Of a stretch of 64,000 nucleotides of DNA, positions 25,429 to 34,897 are shown piece by piece; positions within the stretch are counted from its first letter, which is position 1, and each line of letters opens with the position of its first letter. The DNA lies in the NCBI GenBank assembly GCA_001767525.1, contig MELF01000025.1:49908-113907 (forward strand). The letters run 5' to 3'. Below the pieces are notes generated by a model. That model saw nothing but the letters and a program-made list of their open reading frames with translations, did not search any database and was not told the DNA's origin. The stretch comes from Acidobacteria bacterium RIFCSPLOWO2_12_FULL_68_19. Lineage in GTDB: Bacteria > Acidobacteriota > Vicinamibacteria > Vicinamibacterales > UBA2999. The position numbers and the translations under genes were made by a program.

Positions 25429-25701
25429 GAGGTGCGACGGTGCGTCCGAGGGTGCGACGGTGCGAGAGTGCGTAAGACGGTGCGACGGTGCGAGGGTGCG
25501 AGGGTGCGAGGGTGCGTCCGAGGGTGCGACGGTGCGAGAGTGCGTAAGACGGTGCAAGGGCGCAGTGATGCGACGAGCCGAACGTGTGACGATGCGATGG
25601 TAGGGACGCGAACCATCGCACCATCGCACGCCAGGATGCACCGTCGCACCGTCGCACCGTCGGACGCACCGTCGCACCGTCGCACCGTCGCCACCATCGC
25701 A
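25429..25701. repeat. GGTGCGA octamer array, copy 3 (inverted halves)
   Basis: This fills exactly the gap between the start of the rlmD-like gene and the stop of the next gene upstream. The left half (to about 25590) repeats GGTGCGA units, including GAGAGTGCGTAAGA twice. The right half (from about 25612) repeats the reverse complement, TCGCACCG. A transcript across it would form a very long stem. Confidence 0.9.
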
Positions 25702-26427
25702 CTACTCGAAGGTGATCATCGGCAGCTTGAAGTAGTCGCGGATCAGGCGATCGATGCACGCCTGCTGCGACTGGCGGTAGGCTTCCTCCGTCATGCGCGG
25801 GCGGAACGCTCCCAGCTGTTCGTCGGCCTCGTCCCTGAGCCGCGCCACGACCGCCGGGTCGCAGCCGGCGCGCGCCGCCTCGACGAGCCGGCGATCGAGC
25901 TCGCGCAGTCGCGTGACGAGCGCCTCGCGCCGCTCCCCGCGGAGGCTCTTCGCCCCGGCGCGGGCGGCGTCGAGCTCGCGCACCGACGCGTCGATGGCGC
26001 CGTCGAGCCACCCGCGCTCGTCGCCGGCGCGCAGTGCGGTGAGCCGCGCCACGACACGCTCGAGGTGCGCGGGAAGCGACGCCCGCGGCCGCACCTCCTT
26101 CCCGCCGTCATCGCCCGAGATGCCCGCCGCCGACGCTGCCGCCCCGACGCCCACCGCGCGGCGCCACTGGTCGAACACGTCCAGCACGTCGGCCTCGCAG
26201 AACTCGATCCGCACGGGACGCCGTCGCGGCCCTTTCGCGTAGTACCGCTCGAAGTACCGGTCGATGCCGCGACAGACGACCTTCAGCGGAACACCGCGCG
26301 CCGCCCATCCGCACACCTGCTCGAAGGCGGGACCGACAATGCGGACGAGATGACCGTCGTTCTTGCGGCAGAGATAGCTCTCGACGTCGCGGCAGTACGT
26401 CTCACGGTCGTCGTTCACACTTCTCAC
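25702..26427 (-). CDS. conserved hypothetical protein, Cys-containing, helical
   Basis: 241 residues, GTG start (a second GTG 9 bp on is equally possible). I do not recognise a named domain. The N-terminal 90 residues are the more ordered part (YCRDVESYLCRKNDGHLVRI, FEQVCGWAARGVPLKVVCRG, VRIEFCEADVLDVFDQW). The rest is Ala/Arg/Glu-rich and probably coiled (ELDAARAGAKSLRGERREAL). It lies 1 base downstream of birA's stop on the same strand. The context (nadC, birA, valS) is housekeeping. Confidence 0.65.
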   Translation of the reverse strand: MRSVNDDRETYCRDVESYLCRKNDGHLVRIVGPAFEQVCGWAARGVPLKVVCRGIDRYFERYYAKGPRRRPVRIEFCEADVLDVFDQWRRAVGVGAAASAAGISGDDGGKEVRPRASLPAHLERVVARLTALRAGDERGWLDGAIDASVRELDAARAGAKSLRGERREALVTRLRELDRRLVEAARAGCDPAVVARLRDEADEQLGAFRPRMTEEAYRQSQQACIDRLIRDYFKLPMITFE

Positions 26428-26428
26428 T

Positions 26429-27223
26429 TCAGACCCATCTCACCTCACCTGCAGTCACCGCAACGACGCCGGCCGGCGTTCGCACCAGGAGCGCGCCCGT
26501 GTCGTCGATATTCTCCGCGACCCCCTCGATCGCGGAGCCGGCGGCTTCCCACCGCACGCGGCGGCCGAGGGTGCGCCCCGCGCGGCGGCGCCACGCCTCG
26601 ATGACCGCGCCGGTCCGGCCGCCCCGCAGATCGCCGTACCGCCGCGCCAGCGCCGACAGGCACTCGGCGAGCAGCAGCCCGCGATCGACCACCCGGCCGA
26701 GCTCGTCTTCGAGGCTCGTGGCGCGCGCCGCGATGTCCGGCGGATACGCCGCAGGCATCACGTTGATTCCGAATCCGAGCACGACGTACTCGATCGCGTC
26801 GGCCGCTTCGGCAAGCACACCCGCCAGCTTGCGGTCTCCCGCGTAGACGTCGTTCGGCCATTTGAGTCCGACCTCGAGGCCCGTGGCCGCCTGAATGCCC
26901 TCACTGACGGCCACGCCGGCGGCAATCGTCAGCGCCCGCATCGCGTGGCGTCCGGGTCGGAGCACGGTGGAGACGTACAGTCCCGCACCCGCCGGCGACG
27001 CCCAGCGTCGTCCGTGCCGTCCGCGCCCGGCCGACTGGGCGTTGGCGGCAACGACGCATCCGTCGGCCGCACCACGCTCGGCGAGCACGGTCGCGACGTC
27101 GTTGGTGGACGGCACCTCCGGATACCACAGGATCCGGCGCCCGAAGGGTCCGAGGCGCCCGGCCGCCTGGGCCAGCGGCTCGGCGAACTCGGGAGGCAGC
27201 GGTGCGGGACCCTGAAGGTTCAT
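26429..27223 (-). CDS. birA: biotin--[acetyl-CoA carboxylase] ligase, monofunctional
   Basis: 264 residues. The start MNLQGPAPLPPEF was chosen because it begins family homology; a longer upstream frame has none. Ligase motifs: VPSTNDVATVLAERGAADG near residue 37, the biotin/ATP loop SAGRGRHGRRWASPAGAGLY near 64, and LKWPNDVYAGDRKLAGVLAE near 115. The SH3-like C-terminal domain follows (LGRRVRWEAAGSAIEGVAEN). There is no N-terminal winged-helix DNA-binding domain, so it should ligate biotin without repressing transcription. Confidence 0.9.
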   Translation of the reverse strand: MNLQGPAPLPPEFAEPLAQAAGRLGPFGRRILWYPEVPSTNDVATVLAERGAADGCVVAANAQSAGRGRHGRRWASPAGAGLYVSTVLRPGRHAMRALTIAAGVAVSEGIQAATGLEVGLKWPNDVYAGDRKLAGVLAEAADAIEYVVLGFGINVMPAAYPPDIAARATSLEDELGRVVDRGLLLAECLSALARRYGDLRGGRTGAVIEAWRRRAGRTLGRRVRWEAAGSAIEGVAENIDDTGALLVRTPAGVVAVTAGEVRWV

Positions 27224-27299
27224 CGGTGCGATGAATTCCTGCACGTGAACTAGTGAACCGGCACCCGAACACCAGGGCACGGCGCACCGGCGAACGCTG

Positions 27300-28163
27300 T
27301 TACACCGGTTCGATCTCGAAACTCAGATCCACGGCGGGCGCCGAATGCGTGAGCCCGCCGATTGAGACGGAGTCGGCGCCGGTCGCCGCGAGCTCCCGGA
27401 TCCGCGCGAGCGTCACGCCGCCGGAGATCTCCGTCTTGGCCACGCCCCGGCACCGCTCGACCGCCTCGATGATGTCGGCGGTCGAGAGGTTGTCCAGCAG
27501 GACGATGTCCGCGCCGGCGCCGAGCGCCTCGTCGACATCTTCGAGCCGCTCGACCTCGACCTCGGTCGGCATCTCGCGGTTGGCCTTCCGCATGCGCGTC
27601 ACCGCCGCCGCCACGCCGCCGGCCAGGCGGATGTGATTGTCCTTGATGAGAATCCCGTCGTCCAGCCCGCTGCGGTGGTTGGCGCCGCCGCCGGCGCGGA
27701 CCGCGTACTTTTCGAGCGCGCGCAGGAGCGGCGTCGTCTTGCGCGTGTCGAGAATCACGATGCGGCCGGCGGCCGCCTCGACGAACTGCCGCGTGAGCGT
27801 GGCGATGCCCGACAGCCGCTGCACGAAATTGAGCGCCGTGCGCTCGGCGGTCAGCATGGCCGCCGCGTAGCCGCGGTATTCCGCCACCACGGTCATCGGC
27901 TCGCACCAGTCGCCGTCGGCGCGGTGCGCGGTGACCGCCACGGCTGGGTCCATCTGCCGAAACGCTTCGGAGGCGACCTCGAGGCCGGCGATCACGCAGC
28001 GCGACTTCGCCAGCAGCACCCCGCGCGCCTTCCGGTCGCGATCGACGACTCCTTCGGTCGTCACGTCGCCCCAGCCGAAGTCTTCCGCGAGCGCGCGCCG
28101 GACGATCTCGCGGTAGAGTCCCGGCTCGAGCGGCTCGAGCGAAGTCGACGTCGCGGTCGTCAC
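27300..28163 (-). CDS. nadC: nicotinate-nucleotide pyrophosphorylase (carboxylating)
   Basis: 287 residues with a GTG start overlapping the valS TGA by 4 bp (GTGA). NadC makes nicotinate mononucleotide from quinolinate and PRPP. Visible family features: ALAEDFGWGDVTTEGVVD near residue 22, RTALNFVQRLSGIATLT near 103, ILDTRKTTPLLRALEKYAV near 130, GGANHRSGLDDGILIKDNHI near 152, and VEVERLEDVDEALGAGADIV near 195. It lies in the valS-nadC-birA order. No nadA or nadB is visible in the window. Confidence 0.93.
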   Translation of the reverse strand: MTTATSTSLEPLEPGLYREIVRRALAEDFGWGDVTTEGVVDRDRKARGVLLAKSRCVIAGLEVASEAFRQMDPAVAVTAHRADGDWCEPMTVVAEYRGYAAAMLTAERTALNFVQRLSGIATLTRQFVEAAAGRIVILDTRKTTPLLRALEKYAVRAGGGANHRSGLDDGILIKDNHIRLAGGVAAAVTRMRKANREMPTEVEVERLEDVDEALGAGADIVLLDNLSTADIIEAVERCRGVAKTEISGGVTLARIRELAATGADSVSIGGLTHSAPAVDLSFEIEPV

Positions 28164-30748
28164 GCGGCAGGCTCCTCGGCAAACGTCAGGTCGGCCTCCG
28201 GGACGTCCGCGAAGGTCAAGTCCCGGATGTGCGCGGCCGCCCGAAGATCGTGCGCCGCCGGCCGGAGCGGCTCGAACCGGCGGGGCAGCACGGCGCGCTC
28301 GATCACCGCCTTGACCGGCTTCTTGGCGAGCGCCTTGATGCGCCGCACGTCGGCCAGCGCCGCCTGGCTCTGCGCGAACACCTCCACGGCCGCCGGGTCG
28401 GCGCCGCCGGCCGGCGCCAGCACCTCCTCCACCGTCGGCCACGCCGCGCGGTGGACCGATCCCGGCCGCCACCACGACCACACTTCCTCGGTCACGAACG
28501 GCAGGAACGGCGCGAAGAGCCGCAGCATCGCCGACAGCGCCACCAGCATGGCGCTGTTGGCCGACGCCGCCCCTTCTCTCGTCAGATCGCCGTAGCGGCG
28601 CGCCTTGACGAGCTCGAGATAGTCGTCGCAGAAGCTCCAGAAGAAGCGCTCGGTCCGCTCGAGCACCCGCGCGTAGTCGTAGGCCTCGAGCTGCTCGGTC
28701 GCTTCCTGCACGAGCGCGGCCAGACTCGTCAGCATGCCGCGATCGAGCGGTTCGACGATCGGTCCACGCGGCTCCGCCTGCAGCAGCGCGAAGCGGGCCG
28801 CGTTGAGGATCTTGATGGCCAGGCGGCGCCCCACCTTCATCTGCCCCGGCTCGAAGATCGTGTCGGCGCCAGGCCGCCCGCTCGCGGCCCAGTAGCGGAC
28901 CCCGTCGGACCCGTGCTCCTCGAGCAGTCCCATCGGGGTGACGACGTTCCCTCTCGACTTCGACATCTTCTTGCGGTCGGGATCGGTGACGAAGCCGGAG
29001 ATGGCGGCGTGCGCCCAGGGCAGCGATCCGTGCTCGACATGCGCCCGCAGCACGGTCGAGAACAGCCAGGTCCGGATGATGTCGTGCGCCTGCGGCCGCA
29101 GATCCATCGGGAACACGCCCCCGAAGAGGTCGCTGTCTTCGAGCCAGCCGCTCGCGATCTGTGGCGTCAGCGACGAAGTCGCCCACGTGTCCATGACGTC
29201 GGGGTCGCCGATGAAGCCTCCGGGCCGGCCCCGCTGCTCCTCGCGATACCCGGCGGGGACGTCGGTCGAAGGATCGACAGGCAGCCGCGCCTCGTCCGGG
29301 ACGATCGGCCGCTCGTAGTTGACGGCGCCGTCCTGCGCCACCGGGTACCACACCGGAAACGGCACGCCGAAGAACCGCTGCCGGCTGATGCACCAGTCGC
29401 CGGCGAGGCCGTTCACCCAGTTCTCGAACCGGTGCCGCATGTAGTCCGGATGCCACTGCAGCTCTCGGCCCCGGGAGAGCAGCTCGTCCCGGTACTCCAT
29501 CGTCTTGATGAACCACTGGCGGCTCGTGATGATCTCCAGGGGGCGCTCGCCCTTCTCGTAGAACTTCACCGGATGCGTGATCGGCCGCGGCTCGCCGAGG
29601 AGGTCGCCCGACTCGCGGAGCAGCTCGACGATGCGCGCCCGCGCCTTGCCGACCGAGAGGCCCGCCAGCTGGTCGTAGGCCTGCTGCGCCCGCGCCCGGT
29701 CGCGCGACGGCCAGCCCGGCTCGCCCCACCGGATCGGCCGGAGCGTTCCGTTCGGCTCGAGGACGGCACGAACCGGCAGCCTCAGTTCGCGCCACCACGT
29801 CACGTCCGTCACGTCGCCAAACGTGCAGATCATGGCGACGCCGGTGCCCTTCTCCGGGTCGGCGAGCGGATGTGGCCGGATCGGCACGGCGACGCCAAAG
29901 AGCGGCGTGACCGCTTCGCTGCCGAACAGCGGCCTGTACCGCTCGTCGTCGGGGTGGGCGACGAGGGCGACGCACGCGGGAATCAGCTCGGGCCGCGTGG
30001 TGTCGATCTCGAGAGACGAGGGGCCAGGACGCGCCGCGAGCGAAGCCGAGAGGGCGAACCGGATCCGATGGAAGGCGCCGGCCTGTTCCCGGTCCTCGAG
30101 CTCGGCCTGCGCCACGGCCGTGCGGAAATCGACATCCCACAGCGTGGGCGCCTCCAGCTGGTACGCGACGGCGCGCCCGAGCAGCCGCAGGAAGGCGGCC
30201 TGGGAGATGCGCTGCGCCCGGCGGCCGATCGTCGCGTACGTCATCGACCAGTCGACCGACAGGCCGAGTCGCCGCCACAGATGCTCGTACGCCTTCTCGT
30301 CCTCGGCGGTCAGCCGCAGGCAGAGCTCGACGAAGTTCGGCCGCGACACCGAGACGGGGTGCTTGCCGGGCTTCTCCGGAGGCTGGAACGCCGGGTCGTA
30401 CGGGAGTGACGGATCGCAGCGCACGCCGTAGTAGTTCTGCACCCGCCGCTCGGTGGGCAGCCCGTTGTCGTCCCACCCCATCGGGTAGAAGACCGCCTTG
30501 CCGCGCATGCGCTCGAAGCGCGCGACGACGTCGGTGTGGGTGTACGAGAAGACGTGGCCGACGTGGAGCGATCCGCTGATCGTCGGCGGCGGGGTGTCGA
30601 TGGAGTACACCTCGGCGCGCGGCCGTCCGCGCTCGAAGCGGCAGGTGCCGTCCTGCTCCCATCGCGCGCTCCACTTGGCTTCGAGCCCCTCGAGTGCGGG
30701 CTTCTCCGGCAGCACGATCGGGTGCTGAAGATCGTCGAGGTCAGGCAT
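28160..30748 (-). CDS. valS: valyl-tRNA synthetase, type 2
   Basis: 862 residues. Class I signatures: HIGH as SGSLHVGHVFSYTHTD near residue 58 and KMSKS as KKMSKSRGNVVTPMG near 590. The segment FYPMGWDDNGLPTERRVQNY is typical of type 2 ValRS (archaeal-like; found in actinobacteria and Rickettsia), and the long C-terminal coiled coil of the E. coli type is replaced by a short helical end. The editing domain lies between, with IDTTRPELIPACVALVAHPD. Its start overlaps the end of the short upstream gene by 8 bp and its stop overlaps nadC by 4 bp. Confidence 0.93.
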   Translation of the reverse strand: MPDLDDLQHPIVLPEKPALEGLEAKWSARWEQDGTCRFERGRPRAEVYSIDTPPPTISGSLHVGHVFSYTHTDVVARFERMRGKAVFYPMGWDDNGLPTERRVQNYYGVRCDPSLPYDPAFQPPEKPGKHPVSVSRPNFVELCLRLTAEDEKAYEHLWRRLGLSVDWSMTYATIGRRAQRISQAAFLRLLGRAVAYQLEAPTLWDVDFRTAVAQAELEDREQAGAFHRIRFALSASLAARPGPSSLEIDTTRPELIPACVALVAHPDDERYRPLFGSEAVTPLFGVAVPIRPHPLADPEKGTGVAMICTFGDVTDVTWWRELRLPVRAVLEPNGTLRPIRWGEPGWPSRDRARAQQAYDQLAGLSVGKARARIVELLRESGDLLGEPRPITHPVKFYEKGERPLEIITSRQWFIKTMEYRDELLSRGRELQWHPDYMRHRFENWVNGLAGDWCISRQRFFGVPFPVWYPVAQDGAVNYERPIVPDEARLPVDPSTDVPAGYREEQRGRPGGFIGDPDVMDTWATSSLTPQIASGWLEDSDLFGGVFPMDLRPQAHDIIRTWLFSTVLRAHVEHGSLPWAHAAISGFVTDPDRKKMSKSRGNVVTPMGLLEEHGSDGVRYWAASGRPGADTIFEPGQMKVGRRLAIKILNAARFALLQAEPRGPIVEPLDRGMLTSLAALVQEATEQLEAYDYARVLERTERFFWSFCDDYLELVKARRYGDLTREGAASANSAMLVALSAMLRLFAPFLPFVTEEVWSWWRPGSVHRAAWPTVEEVLAPAGGADPAAVEVFAQSQAALADVRRIKALAKKPVKAVIERAVLPRRFEPLRPAAHDLRAAAHIRDLTFADVPEADLTFAEEPAA

Positions 30749-31205
30749 GCGTGTGTCGTATCCGCTCTATTTCCTCTCGCACCAGCCGCTCCGCAACCTC
30801 GGAGACGACGTCGGCAACGACGGCGCGCACCTGGTCGGGCGCGAGTCGCTCGATGATGCGGCGGGTCAGTTCCTCCACCAGAGCGTCGCTGATGCGCGGT
30901 TCGGCGTCGCCTGTCACGAATCGGACCGGCCGCGCGCCGGGCTCCCCTTCCTCCAGCGCCAGGATCGCCACGAACGCGTCCGCGACCAGGTTCGACGCGG
31001 CGGGCGGCGCCTCCGCGCTCGTCGCGCCCGGCGGGGCGGTACCCTCGGCAGGCGGCAGCGGCTCCGCCGCGCGGGTCGTCAGCAGATGGTCCAGCCGCTC
31101 CAGGTAGTCGCCCACCGGATCGGGCTTGTCCTGAGCAGAGTCGACGGGCTTGCCCTGGGCGGAGTCACCGGGCTTGCCCTGAGCGGAGTCGAAGGGGTCG
31201 CTCAC
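30741..31205 (-). CDS. hypothetical small protein with translated 24-bp repeats
   Basis: 154 residues, GTG start overlapping the upstream TGA by 4 bp (GTGA). Three copies of an eight-residue unit (DSAQGKP-like) directly follow the start and come from a tandem DNA repeat. The remainder has [20 protein letters not shown] and a charged helical C-terminus ([20 protein letters not shown]). No named family is recognised. The position between the mutase B12 subunit and valS suggests cotranscription. Confidence 0.6.
   Translation of the reverse strand: MSDPFDSAQGKPGDSAQGKPVDSAQDKPDPVGDYLERLDHLLTTRAAEPLPPAEGTAPPGATSAEAPPAASNLVADAFVAILALEEGEPGARPVRFVTGDAEPRISDALVEELTRRIIERLAPDQVRAVVADVVSEVAERLVREEIERIRHTHA
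31122..31193 (-). repeat. three 24-bp tandem repeats in frame (DSAQGKP unit)
   Basis: Copies at 31122-31145, 31146-31169 and 31170-31193 share the core GGGCTTGCCCTGAGCGGAGT with a few changes. The 24-bp period keeps the frame, so each encodes eight residues ([24 protein letters not shown]). Confidence 0.9.
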
Positions 31206-31609
31206 ACCGACTCCACGCGTGTCCGGGCGTGCTTCCGGATGAAGTCGACGATCTCCTGCATCGGCGTGCCCGGCAGGAAGATGCCCCGCACGCCGATCGC
31301 GTTGAGACGCGGGATGTCGACGTCGGGAATGATGCCGCCGACGACGACGAGCACGTCGCGAAGCCCCTTCTCCCCGAGCAGCGCCATGACGGCCGGACAG
31401 ATGTGCATGTGGGCACCCGACAGGATCGACAGGCCGATCACGTCCGCGTCCTCCTGCAGCGCCGCGGCGACGATCTGCTCCGGCGTCTGCCGGAGGCCGG
31501 TGTAGATCACCTCCATGCCCGCGTCGCGGAGCGCCCGGGCAATCACCCGCGCGCCGCGGTCGTGGCCGTCGAGGCCCGGTTTGGCGATGACAACTCGAAT
31601 CCTGGCCAT
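31202..31609 (-). CDS. methylmalonyl-CoA mutase, cobalamin-binding small subunit
   Basis: 135 residues, a free-standing B12-binding domain. The DxHxxG cobalamin ligand motif is [18 protein letters not shown] near residue 14, followed by [20 protein letters not shown] near 57 and [20 protein letters not shown] near 87. It pairs with the separate catalytic subunit upstream to form the two-chain archaeal-type mutase, which converts methylmalonyl-CoA and succinyl-CoA. The gap between the subunits is 15 bp. Confidence 0.92.
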   Translation of the reverse strand: MARIRVVIAKPGLDGHDRGARVIARALRDAGMEVIYTGLRQTPEQIVAAALQEDADVIGLSILSGAHMHICPAVMALLGEKGLRDVLVVVGGIIPDVDIPRLNAIGVRGIFLPGTPMQEIVDFIRKHARTRVESV

Positions 31610-31624
31610 GCCCTGTATCGGCCG

Positions 31625-33253
31625 TCAGATGACCGGAACCTCCTCGTATTCGCCCCAGACCTGCCGCAGGGCGTCGCACATCTCGCCGATCGTGGCATAG
31701 GCGCGCACCGCGTCGATGAGCAGCGGCATCACGTTCCCGCCGCTCCTCGCCCCGTCCTGCAGCCGCGCCAGCGACGTGCGAACGGCGCCCGCACTGCGGG
31801 TCGATCGCACGCGGTCGAGCCGCGCGCACTGCGTCTGGGCGACGGAGTGGTCGATGTACATGGTGCCGATCGGCTCCTCGTCGGCCTCGACGAACTCGTT
31901 GACGCCGACGATCACCCGCTCGCCGCGCTCGACCGCCTGCTGGAAGCGGTACGCGCTCTCGGCGATCTCCTTCTGCGGGTAGCCACGCTCGATCGCCTCG
32001 ACCATGCCGCCCATGGCGTCGATCGTCTCGAAGTACGCGAGCGCCTCCTGCTCGAGGTCGCGGGTGAGCGACTCGAGAAAGTAGGAGCCGCCGAGCGGAT
32101 CGACCCTGTTCGGCACGCCGGTTTCGCACGCGATGATCTGCTGCGTCCGAAGCGCCAGCGTCGCCGCCTCGGCGGTCGGGAGCGAGAGCGCCTCGTCGAG
32201 CGAGTTGGTGTGCAGCGACTGCGCGCCGCCGAGCACCGCCGCGAGCGCCTGCAGCGCCGTGCGCACGACGTTGTTGTACGGCTGCTGCGCGGTGAGCGAC
32301 ACGCCGGCCGTCTGCGCGTGGCACCGGAGCTGCCACGACCGTGGACTGCGCGCGTCGAACCGTTCCCGCATCACCCGCGCCCAGATTCGCCGCGCCGCGC
32401 GGTACTTGGCGATCTCCTCGAAGAAGTCGCTGTGCGAGTTGAAGAAGAACGAGATGCGCGGGGCGAACACGTCGACGTCGAGCCCGACGTCGATGCCGAA
32501 CCGCACGTACTCGACACCGTCGCGCAGTGTGAAGGCCAGTTCTTGCGCCGCCGTCGCGCCGGCCTCCCGAATGTGGTAGCCGCTCACGGAGATCGTGTTC
32601 CACTTCGGCGCGTGCTCGGCGCAGAAGGCGAACACGTCGGTCACCAGCCGCATCGACGGGCGCGGCGGGTAGATGTACTCCTTCTGCGCGATGAACTCCT
32701 TCAGGATGTCGTTCTGAACCGTCCCGGACAGCGTCCTCCAGCTCACGCCCTGCTTCTCGGCCAGCACGAGGTACATCGCGAAGATCATGGCGGCCGGTGA
32801 GTTGATCGTCATCGACGTGGTAACGCGGCCGAGATCGATGCCGTCGAAGAGCGCTTCCATGTCGGCGAGCGAGGCGACGCTGACGCCGCACTTGCCCACT
32901 TCACCGAGCGACAGCTCGTGATCCGGATCCCGCCCCATCAGCGTCGGCAGGTCGAAGGCCACGCTCAGCCCGGTGCCGCCGGCGGCCAGCAACTGCCGGT
33001 AGCGCGCGTTGGTCTCCTCGGGCGTGCCGAAGCCGGCGAACTGCCGCATCGTCCAGAGCTTGCCGCGGTAGCCGGTCGCGTGAATGCCGCGGGTGTAGGG
33101 AAACTGGCCCGGGTCGCCGAGGTCGCGCTGATAGTCGAGCCCGGCGACGTCGGCCGGCGTGTAGAGGCGCTCGACCGGGCGCCCGGACACCGTCGTGAGC
33201 GCGCCGCGGCGCGTCGATCGCACGGCATCGAGGCCGGGAGTCGCGCTCGTCAT
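31625..33253 (-). CDS. methylmalonyl-CoA mutase, catalytic large subunit
   Basis: 542 residues starting [11 protein letters not shown]; an ATG 9 bp upstream (MRRM) is also possible. The TIM-barrel mutase domain shows [20 protein letters not shown] near residue 70, [20 protein letters not shown] near 101, [20 protein letters not shown] near 150 and [20 protein letters not shown] near 320. It lacks the C-terminal B12 domain, which is supplied by the next gene. It links propionate or branched-chain breakdown to succinyl-CoA. A REP-like palindrome sits directly upstream (33267-33288). Confidence 0.92.
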   Translation of the reverse strand: MTSATPGLDAVRSTRRGALTTVSGRPVERLYTPADVAGLDYQRDLGDPGQFPYTRGIHATGYRGKLWTMRQFAGFGTPEETNARYRQLLAAGGTGLSVAFDLPTLMGRDPDHELSLGEVGKCGVSVASLADMEALFDGIDLGRVTTSMTINSPAAMIFAMYLVLAEKQGVSWRTLSGTVQNDILKEFIAQKEYIYPPRPSMRLVTDVFAFCAEHAPKWNTISVSGYHIREAGATAAQELAFTLRDGVEYVRFGIDVGLDVDVFAPRISFFFNSHSDFFEEIAKYRAARRIWARVMRERFDARSPRSWQLRCHAQTAGVSLTAQQPYNNVVRTALQALAAVLGGAQSLHTNSLDEALSLPTAEAATLALRTQQIIACETGVPNRVDPLGGSYFLESLTRDLEQEALAYFETIDAMGGMVEAIERGYPQKEIAESAYRFQQAVERGERVIVGVNEFVEADEEPIGTMYIDHSVAQTQCARLDRVRSTRSAGAVRTSLARLQDGARSGGNVMPLLIDAVRAYATIGEMCDALRQVWGEYEEVPVI

Positions 33254-33266
33254 CCGTCTCATTCTA

Positions 33267-33288
33267 GCCGGGTCCGACAGGACCCGGC
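33267..33288. repeat. REP-like palindrome, copy 1
   Basis: Perfect 9-bp arms GCCGGGTCC and GGACCCGGC around the 4-base loop GACA, followed by CCACAATA. The same pattern recurs at 44053-44074 and, extended, at 58575-58636. This copy lies just upstream of the mutase gene. Confidence 0.8.
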
Positions 33289-33319
33289 CCACAATACGGA
33301 GTGAGGGGCGGTCCGCAGT

Positions 33320-34468
33320 TCACACGCCCAGTTCGTCGCTCCACAACTCGTCGAGAAACGTCCGCCACGGCACGACCTCGATGCCGCGTTCGATCTCGCG
33401 TGGCTGCCGCTCGAGGGAGACGACGAGTGCGCGCCTGACGCGCTGCTCCTCGCGGAGGGCCCGCAGGCCGCCCAGATCGCCCTCGTGGACGCGGGCGCTC
33501 GCCTTGACCTCGATGGCCACGTCCAGGCTGCCGAGAATGAAATCCACTTCGTGACCGGCGGCGGTGCGCCAGAAGTGGAGGCCGAGCTCCGGCCGTCGGT
33601 ACGCCTGGTAGGCCTTCAGTTCCATCAGCAGGTAGTGCTCGAAGGACTTGCCGAATTCGGCGCTGCCCAGCCGGGGTTGCCGCCGGGCCAGGTAGTTCGA
33701 CACGCCTACGTCGAAGAGGAAGAACTTCTCGGTCTGGATGAGCCGCCGGTTCCGGGCCCTACGCCACGCCGGCAGACGGAAGCCCAGATAGGTCTCTTCC
33801 AGTATGCCAAAGTAGCTCCGAACGACCTTGGCCGACACGCCGGTTTCGCGCGCGACGTTCGTATAGTTGAGCAACTCGCTGCTGCTGATGGCCGCCACGC
33901 GCAGGAACTCCGCGAACGACGGGATGTGTGCGGTCAGCGCCTCGGCGGCGATTTCCTCCTTCAGATAGTCGCCGATGTAGGCGCGCAGATCCTCCAACGG
34001 GTGCGCCGAGAGGAAGTGCGGAGGCAGGAGCCCGCTCACCATGACCTGCTCCAGATCGAGAGAATCGACTTCGAGGCATGTCAGCGGGACCATCTGACGC
34101 CGCCAGGCGCGGCCGGCCAGGAGGTTGGCGTGGCCCCGTTTGAGCTTGCGGGCGCTCGACCCGGTGAGCAGGAACGCCTGCCGGCGATTCTCGATCAGCC
34201 AATGCACTTCGTTGAGGAGAGCGGGAATCCTCTGCACCTCGTCGATGACGATCAGCGGGTCGGGGGATGCGGCGAACCGCTCGCGCAACAAGGACGGGCG
34301 GCTCGCATACTCGCCGTAGACGTCCGATTGCAGCAGATCGATGAGCGGGGCACGCGGAAGGTGTTGCCGGATCCAGAAGCTCTTGCCGACTCGTCGCGGC
34401 CCCCAGAGGAACGCCGATTGCCCGCGCGGCAGGCGGAGGTCCAGGAGGCGTCTGACGATATTTCCCAT
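33320..34468 (-). CDS. AAA-family ATPase with DUF4143 domain
   Basis: 382 residues. Walker A is FLWGPRRVGKSFWIRQ near residue 23 and Walker B is PLIVIDEVQRIPALL near 72, in the AAA_14 layout. The C-terminal DUF4143 region contains VVRSYFGILEETYLGFRL near 218 and the nuclease-like EVDFILGSLDVAIEVKA near 312, where D and E-x-K fit a PD-(D/E)XK fold. Function in this family is poorly known; members often sit in genomic islands. An AT-rich promoter-like stretch lies just upstream, with almost no 5' leader. Confidence 0.85.
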   Translation of the reverse strand: MGNIVRRLLDLRLPRGQSAFLWGPRRVGKSFWIRQHLPRAPLIDLLQSDVYGEYASRPSLLRERFAASPDPLIVIDEVQRIPALLNEVHWLIENRRQAFLLTGSSARKLKRGHANLLAGRAWRRQMVPLTCLEVDSLDLEQVMVSGLLPPHFLSAHPLEDLRAYIGDYLKEEIAAEALTAHIPSFAEFLRVAAISSSELLNYTNVARETGVSAKVVRSYFGILEETYLGFRLPAWRRARNRRLIQTEKFFLFDVGVSNYLARRQPRLGSAEFGKSFEHYLLMELKAYQAYRRPELGLHFWRTAAGHEVDFILGSLDVAIEVKASARVHEGDLGGLRALREEQRVRRALVVSLERQPREIERGIEVVPWRTFLDELWSDELGV

Positions 34469-34471
34469 TAA

Positions 34472-34492
34472 GGCAATATATCATGATAACAT
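34472..34492 (-). promoter_or_regulatory. AT-rich promoter-like site upstream of the DUF4143 ATPase
   Basis: AATATATCATGATAA is a sharp AT island in GC-rich DNA, containing the palindrome ATCATGAT and a TATATT-like -10 box on the minus strand. It ends within 10 bp of the start codon, so the transcript could be leaderless or the palindrome could be an operator. Confidence 0.35.
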
Positions 34493-34897
34493 GCCCTGCC
34501 GTGCGCCCTGACGAACATCAGTGCCCGCGTGCGAGACGAGGGCGGCGTTGCGCCGCGCGCGTGTCCGAACCGGCTGTGGGGCACAGGACGGCCCTCCGGT
34601 GCCTCGTCTCTATGAATCGCGGCAAGCGCGCGTCGTCTCCGAGGGCGGCGCGCAGCAGGAGGCCTCGCAAGGCGTGATTTTTCCCGCCGGTTGGGGACCG
34701 TGCTCGTTGCGCCAACCTGTCCGTGAAGAAATAACCAAAAGATCACCACTACGTCAGGACTTGGGCGGCGCGTATGTCGTATCACTCCCAGCAAGGGACG
34801 CTTCCAACGGGCAACAACCTGAGATTCGGACACGTCCGCCGGCCATCGCGTCCTTCCCGCGGGCGTGGACGGCGGCTTTCGCTGGTGAGGCTCTCCA
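34493..34897. other. 405-bp gap without a supported gene
   Basis: Short open frames occur on both strands but none shows family features. A relatively A-rich stretch at about 34720-34745 (GTGAAGAAATAACC) could hold the promoter for the HAF-repeat gene. No repeat or RNA gene was recognised. Confidence 0.5.

Noticed and set aside
25429..25701. CRISPR array
   Set aside because: Units are only 7-8 bp, are adjacent, and have no unique spacers or cas genes.
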